From positions 1 through 6,761 of the forward strand of contig JANTFU010000125.1 of assembly GCA_024763295.1 (NCBI GenBank): a stretch of 6,761 bases of DNA, in the 5' to 3' direction. Positions 4,836 through 6,761 of this stretch are shown piece after piece. The DNA is from Anaerolineales bacterium (GTDB lineage: Bacteria > Chloroflexota > Anaerolineae > Anaerolineales > Villigracilaceae). The notes beneath the pieces were generated by a model. The model searched no databases. It saw only the letters and a program-made list of their open reading frames with translations, and was not told the DNA's origin. Position numbers and translations under genes: made by a program. Positions within the stretch are counted from its first letter, which is position 1; the number at the start of each line of letters is the position of its first letter.

Positions 4836-4866
4836 GTGCGCTGCACGGAAAGAACGTGCAACGCAC
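4836..4866 (+). repeat. Second palindrome sharing the AAAGTGCG(N)TGCA motif
   Basis: GTGCGCTGCACG (4836-4847) and CGTGCAACGCAC (4855-4866) form an 11-of-12 inverted repeat around GAAAGAA. With the preceding AAA it repeats the motif of the hairpin at 4781-4817: AAAGTGCGGTGCA (4781-4793) against AAAGTGCGCTGCA (4833-4845), 12 of 13 identical. Together there are four related half-sites in 86 bases. The palindrome lies upstream of the -10 box of the next gene, covering its -35 region, where an operator would be expected. Confidence 0.55.
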
Positions 4867-4874
4867 GAATGGGA

Positions 4875-4902
4875 TATAATTTTCAGGACAAAATTCTGAA
4901 AA
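4875..4902 (+). promoter_or_regulatory. Probable promoter (-10) and start-site palindrome of the restriction-modification gene
   Basis: A perfect -10 box TATAAT lies at 4875-4880, but no recognisable -35 box lies 16-18 bases upstream; that area is filled by the palindrome ending at 4866. Initiation would be near 4887. An inverted repeat, TTTTCAG (4880-4886) with CTGAAAA (4896-4902), covers the expected start site and is a possible operator. The lack of a -35 suggests dependence on an activator or a weak promoter. Confidence 0.45.
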
Positions 4903-4921
4903 ATCCCCATCAGGAGGGAAT

Positions 4922-6761
4922 ATGCCCGCACCGCAAGCCATTATCAAACTCGTAGAACGATTTGAGCAAAACAAAGCCGATTACCGCGCCGGAAAATATA
5001 ACGAGACGCAGGTACGGCGGGAATTTTTAGATCCCTTTTTCAAAGCCCTCGGTTGGGATGTGGATAATGAGCAGGGCTACGCCGAAGCTTATAAAGACGT
5101 CGTCCACGAGGCGACCGTCAAAGTTGGGGATGCTACCAAAGCGCCCGATTACGCTTTTCGGATTGGGGGCACGCGCAAGTTTTTTGTCGAAGCCAAAAAG
5201 CCTTCGGTCAACATCAAGGATGAGATTGCGCCCGCTTTTCAAACCCGCCGTTATGCTTGGTCTGCAAAGCTGCCGTTGAGCATCCTCACAGATTTTGAAG
5301 AGTTCGCCGTCTATGACTGCCGCGTGAAGCCGCACAAAAATGACAAAGCCGCCACTGCGCGGGTGATGTATTTCACCTATGACCAATACCTTGAAAAATG
5401 GGACGAGATTGCGGCGATTTTCTCGCGCGAGGCGGTGCTAAAAGGTTCTTTTGATCAGTTTGCCACCTCGAAAAAGAAGAAGCGCGGCACCGCCGAAGTG
5501 GACGATGCTTTCCTCGAGGAAATCGAGCGTTGGCGCGAGCTTTTGGCGCGCAATATCGCCTTGCGCAATAAAAACGCGCTTTCGCCGCGCGCCCTAAATG
5601 AAGCCGTCCAATTGACGATTGATCGCATCATCTTTTTGCGGATTGCGGAGGGGCGCGGGGTGGAGATTTATGGGCAGTTGCGGGATTTAATGCAGCCCAG
5701 CCCCCACCCAGCCTCCCCCAAACACGACGAAAAGATATCGGATTTTGGGGAGGAGCAGACGATTTACGACCGCTTGAAGGAACTCTACAAAAAAGCGGAT
5801 GCCCGCTATAACTCGGGACTTTTCCACTTCGGTTTGGCTGGCGATGATTTGACCTTGAGCCTGAAGATCGACGATAAACCGTTAAAAGACATTCTGACGC
5901 ACTTGTATTACCCCGAAAGCCCCTATGTTTTCTCTGAAATTCCCGCCGATATTTTGGGACAGGTCTACGAGCGTTTTCTCGGCAAAGTCATCCGCCTTAC
6001 GCCAAGCGGACAGGCAAAGGTGGAAGAGAAGCCCGAAGTGCGCAAGGCGGGCGGGGTCTATTACACGCCGACCTATATCGTGGACTATATCGTCGAGAAT
6101 ACGGTTGGGGCGCTGCTCGAAGGCAAAACGCCGAAAAGCGCCGAGAAGTTGAAGATCATCGACCCAGCCTGCGGATCGGGGACGTTCCTGCTCGGCGCTT
6201 TCGAGCATCTCATCCAATGGCATTTAAATTGGTATGTGCAAGACGATCCATCCAAATGGGCGAAGAAGGGCGTGTTGGTGGAGGGGCGTGAGGGCTGGGA
6301 TTTGACGCTGGCGGAGAAGAAGAAGATTTTGACGAATAATCTCTACGGCGTGGATATTGATGCGCAGGCGGTGGAGGTGACGAAGCTCTCGCTGCTGTTG
6401 AAGGTGATCGAGACGCCCGGACAGTTGGGGATGCTAGCGGAGCGGATTTTGCCCGATTTGAGCGCGAATGTGAAATGCGGCAATTCGCTGATCGGCTCAG
6501 ATTATTATGACGGCAAGCAGATGCCGCTTTTGGGCGATGAAGAGTTTTGGCGGGTGAATGCCTTTGACTGGGAGCGTCAATTTGCAGAGATTTTTGCGGC
6601 GGGCGGTTTTGATGCGGTGATTGGAAATCCGCCTTATATTCGTATGGAAGAGTTTAAGGAATTTAAGACCTATCTCAAAGACCATTACAAAACTCATGAT
6701 GAGCGTTCTGATTTATATGCCTATTTTATTGAGAAAGAGCATAATCTTCTGAATAAAAAAG
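4922..6761 (+). CDS. Fused restriction endonuclease/N6-adenine methyltransferase, Type IIG (Eco57I-like), 3' end missing
   Basis: The frame is open to the window end (613 codons seen), starting at ATG 4922 with AGGAGG at 4912-4917. Residues about 25-170 form a PD-(D/E)XK nuclease domain: PD at 75-76, VEAK at 89-92 (catalytic D76, E90, K92) and a QxxxY motif, Q107 to Y111. A helical connector (about 195-300) follows, ending in KADARYNSGLFHF. The gamma-type adenine methyltransferase has motif X-like GGVYYTPTYIVDYIV (377-391), motif I DPACGSGTF (414-422) and motif IV NPPY (569-572). The target-recognition domain expected after motif IV lies mostly beyond the window. Both activities in one chain fit Type IIG enzymes, which cut near an asymmetric site and protect host DNA by N6-adenine methylation. 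Unlike the cysteine genes it favours GAG, AAG, TTG and GTG, suggesting acquisition. No control-protein gene is visible. Confidence 0.9.
   Translation, partial: MPAPQAIIKLVERFEQNKADYRAGKYNETQVRREFLDPFFKALGWDVDNEQGYAEAYKDVVHEATVKVGDATKAPDYAFRIGGTRKFFVEAKKPSVNIKDEIAPAFQTRRYAWSAKLPLSILTDFEEFAVYDCRVKPHKNDKAATARVMYFTYDQYLEKWDEIAAIFSREAVLKGSFDQFATSKKKKRGTAEVDDAFLEEIERWRELLARNIALRNKNALSPRALNEAVQLTIDRIIFLRIAEGRGVEIYGQLRDLMQPSPHPASPKHDEKISDFGEEQTIYDRLKELYKKADARYNSGLFHFGLAGDDLTLSLKIDDKPLKDILTHLYYPESPYVFSEIPADILGQVYERFLGKVIRLTPSGQAKVEEKPEVRKAGGVYYTPTYIVDYIVENTVGALLEGKTPKSAEKLKIIDPACGSGTFLLGAFEHLIQWHLNWYVQDDPSKWAKKGVLVEGREGWDLTLAEKKKILTNNLYGVDIDAQAVEVTKLSLLLKVIETPGQLGMLAERILPDLSANVKCGNSLIGSDYYDGKQMPLLGDEEFWRVNAFDWERQFAEIFAAGGFDAVIGNPPYIRMEEFKEFKTYLKDHYKTHDERSDLYAYFIEKEHNLLNKK
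5712..5753 (+). repeat. REP-like palindrome within the restriction-modification gene
   Basis: CCTCCCCCAAA (5712-5722) pairs with TTTGGGGAGG (5744-5753) through ten pairs with C5719 bulged. It is embedded in a C-rich tract beginning near 5695 that encodes the Pro-rich PSPHPASPKH (259-268). It lies in the connector between the conserved segments EGRGVEIYGQL and YDRLKELYKKADARYNSG and keeps the reading frame. The composition differs sharply from the flanking coding sequence, suggesting insertion of an intergenic-type repeat. Confidence 0.5.

Noticed and set aside
4775..4866. CRISPR array from the repeated AAAGTGCG motif
   Set aside because: Repeats are only 13 bases, alternate in orientation, and have no regular spacer units or cas genes nearby.
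4770..4955. Small plus-strand frame overlapping the moeZ stop and the restriction-modification start
   Set aside because: It has no ribosome-binding site, overlaps both neighbours, and its sequence is a translation of palindromic DNA.
5882..6223. A 113-codon minus-strand frame within the restriction-modification gene
   Set aside because: It lies opposite the conserved methyltransferase motifs X and I and shows no domain of its own.

Overview
The window reads as bacterial DNA with tightly packed genes all on the + strand and a GC content a little above half. Gene content (CUT1 sugar permeases, a mycobacterial-type CysM/Mec/CysO/MoeZ set) and the GC-rich palindromic intergenic repeats suggest an Anaerolineae-type Chloroflexota. 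That placement is inference and is not proven by any single marker here.

Layout. Bases 1-1170 hold the end of one and all of a second inner-membrane permease of a sugar/polyol ABC importer. A short TrmO/TsaA-family gene (1171-1659) follows with no gap. A strong extended -10 promoter overlapping the trmO stop starts a new transcription unit. Its 5' region (about 1690-1899) encodes an 11-residue leader peptide containing Cys-Ser-Cys, followed by mutually exclusive antiterminator and terminator hairpins. This is a textbook-style transcription attenuator that appears to sense charged tRNA-Cys. Downstream lie cysM (1900-2835), a JAMM peptidase mec (2877-3326), the sulfur carrier cysO (3358-3630) and an E1-like/rhodanese fusion of MoeZ type (3631-4773).

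How the genes work together. By analogy with Mycobacterium tuberculosis, MoeZ adenylates the C-terminal diglycine of CysO and its rhodanese domain supplies sulfur to give CysO thiocarboxylate. CysM joins this to an activated serine, giving a CysO-cysteine adduct, and the JAMM enzyme Mec releases cysteine. All four protein components are here in one cluster, headed by a leader that would lower expression when cysteine is plentiful. A perfect 14-bp inverted repeat and a candidate internal promoter between mec and cysO may allow the carrier/E1 pair to be expressed separately.

Bases 4774-4921 contain two tandem imperfect palindromes built from one 13-base motif, then a perfect -10 box with a further palindrome at the expected start site. 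From 4922 an open frame runs off the window end. It encodes a large fused restriction-modification protein (PD-(D/E)XK nuclease plus N6-adenine methyltransferase, Type IIG/Eco57I-like). Its inter-domain linker appears to contain an in-frame palindromic repeat. Its last ~130 bases are much more AT-rich than the rest, suggesting a mosaic gene.

The most interesting item is the cysteine leader/attenuator in front of a protein-thiocarboxylate cysteine pathway.
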